Positions 5,837 through 6,230 of a stretch of DNA of 6,230 nt are shown piece by piece (positions within the stretch are counted from its first letter, which is position 1; each line of letters opens with the position of its first letter). The stretch covers positions 1 to 6,230 of the forward strand of contig CAZIDB010000263.1 in assembly GCA_964537965.1 (NCBI GenBank), written 5' to 3'. Source of the DNA: SURF-24 sp964537965 (lineage in GTDB: Bacteria; Bacteroidota; Ignavibacteria; Ignavibacteriales; SURF-24). A program made the translations under genes and the position numbers. The notes beneath the pieces are model-generated. The model ran no database searches. It was given only the letters and a program-made list of their open reading frames with translations, and was not told where the DNA came from.

Positions 5837-6230
5837 ATGAAAAAATTTTACGCTGGTTTCTTTCTTTACCTTTTGTTTTCTGCATTACTCTATCCTCAAA
5901 TCAATTCAGTTTCTGAAGTAACAGATTTCAAGTTAAGCAACGACAACTCCCCTTCAACAATTATACAAAACAGTCCAAAATTATTTTTTGATGGTAACAA
6001 ACGATTTTTAATAACCTGGAAAGACTACAGGAACGGTGAAGAAAATACTTATGCTCAATGGTTCGATTCGTTAGGAAATAAAATTGGTGATAATTTTAAA
6101 ATCACGGCAAATACTCAAATAGCATTTATAAATGACGGATCATTTATAAATACTTATGAATACGGTTATTCTTCAGGAATTGACGCATTCTTTGTTAATC
6201 TTTACGGTGTGATTTATAGATATCCAAATC
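5837..6230 (+). CDS. Secreted repeat-type protein, N-terminal part only (runs off the window)
   Basis: The first 131 codons of an open frame with no stop before the window ends. Residues 1-21 are a signal peptide (MKK, a Phe/Leu-rich core, ending YPQ), so the product is exported. The body shows ITWKDYRNGEENTYAQWFDS at 59-78, continuing LGNKIGDNFKIT. This is the pattern of beta-rich repeats (W-x-D-x-RNG...Y-A-Q-x-F-D-x-x-G-N-x-I-G-x-x-F-x-I) found in large secreted proteins of Ignavibacteria and related groups, often with a C-terminal sorting domain that would lie outside this window. About 120 residues is too little to assign a fold or function. AGGGA at 5825-5829, seven bases before the ATG, is a good ribosome binding site and supports this start. 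The gene follows the repeat-containing gap and probably has its own promoter. Confidence 0.8.
   Translation, partial: MKKFYAGFFLYLLFSALLYPQINSVSEVTDFKLSNDNSPSTIIQNSPKLFFDGNKRFLITWKDYRNGEENTYAQWFDSLGNKIGDNFKITANTQIAFINDGSFINTYEYGYSSGIDAFFVNLYGVIYRYPN

Overview
The window is AT-rich, low-GC bacterial DNA. Its mix of genes suggests the Bacteroidota/Chlorobiota/Ignavibacteriota group, with Ignavibacteria-like bacteria as my best guess. The signs are short Lys-rich signal peptides ending in -FSQ or -YPQ, a large lipoprotein of the 'golvesin/xanthan-lyase-like' amidase type common in that group, a secreted protein with the WxDxRNG...YAQxFDxxGNxxG repeat signature, and a CTGAGCGAAGTCGAAG-type intergenic palindrome. 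This placement is inference from protein style; there is no rRNA or other marker gene here.

Layout: (1) Positions 99-1307, plus strand: a secreted glycoside hydrolase family 5 enzyme with both catalytic glutamates visible. (2) Positions 1318-1671, minus strand: a small MmcQ/YjbR-family protein, converging tail to tail on the GH5 gene with a 10-base gap. (3) Positions 1733-2338, minus strand: a six-helix rhomboid intramembrane serine protease with an acidic tail; it lies 61 bases upstream of the MmcQ/YjbR gene in the same direction, so the two may be co-transcribed. (4) Positions 2339-2494: a divergent promoter region. (5) Positions 2495-5554, plus strand: a 1019-residue lipoprotein. It carries an Amidase_3-type (N-acetylmuramoyl-L-alanine amidase) zinc catalytic domain split by an inserted golvesin/Xly CBD-like domain, followed by a fibronectin type III domain and a C-terminal domain of about 300 residues with no clear assignment. 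(6) Positions 5555-5836: an intergenic region with one intact 24-base palindromic repeat and several degraded or interrupted relatives. (7) Positions 5837-6230, plus strand: the start of a secreted protein that runs off the window.

Three of the five genes encode exported proteins: the GH5 enzyme, the amidase lipoprotein and the partial repeat protein. The rhomboid is a membrane protein. The theme is therefore cell envelope and extracellular polysaccharide, but nothing shows that the genes form one pathway. The orientations (+, -, -, +, +) and the repeat-filled gap argue against a single operon.

I saw no complete new system such as a defence island, CRISPR array, integrase or toxin-antitoxin pair. 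The items most worth a second look are the split amidase architecture, its unassigned C-terminal domain, and the interrupted palindromic repeat with its own nested hairpin.
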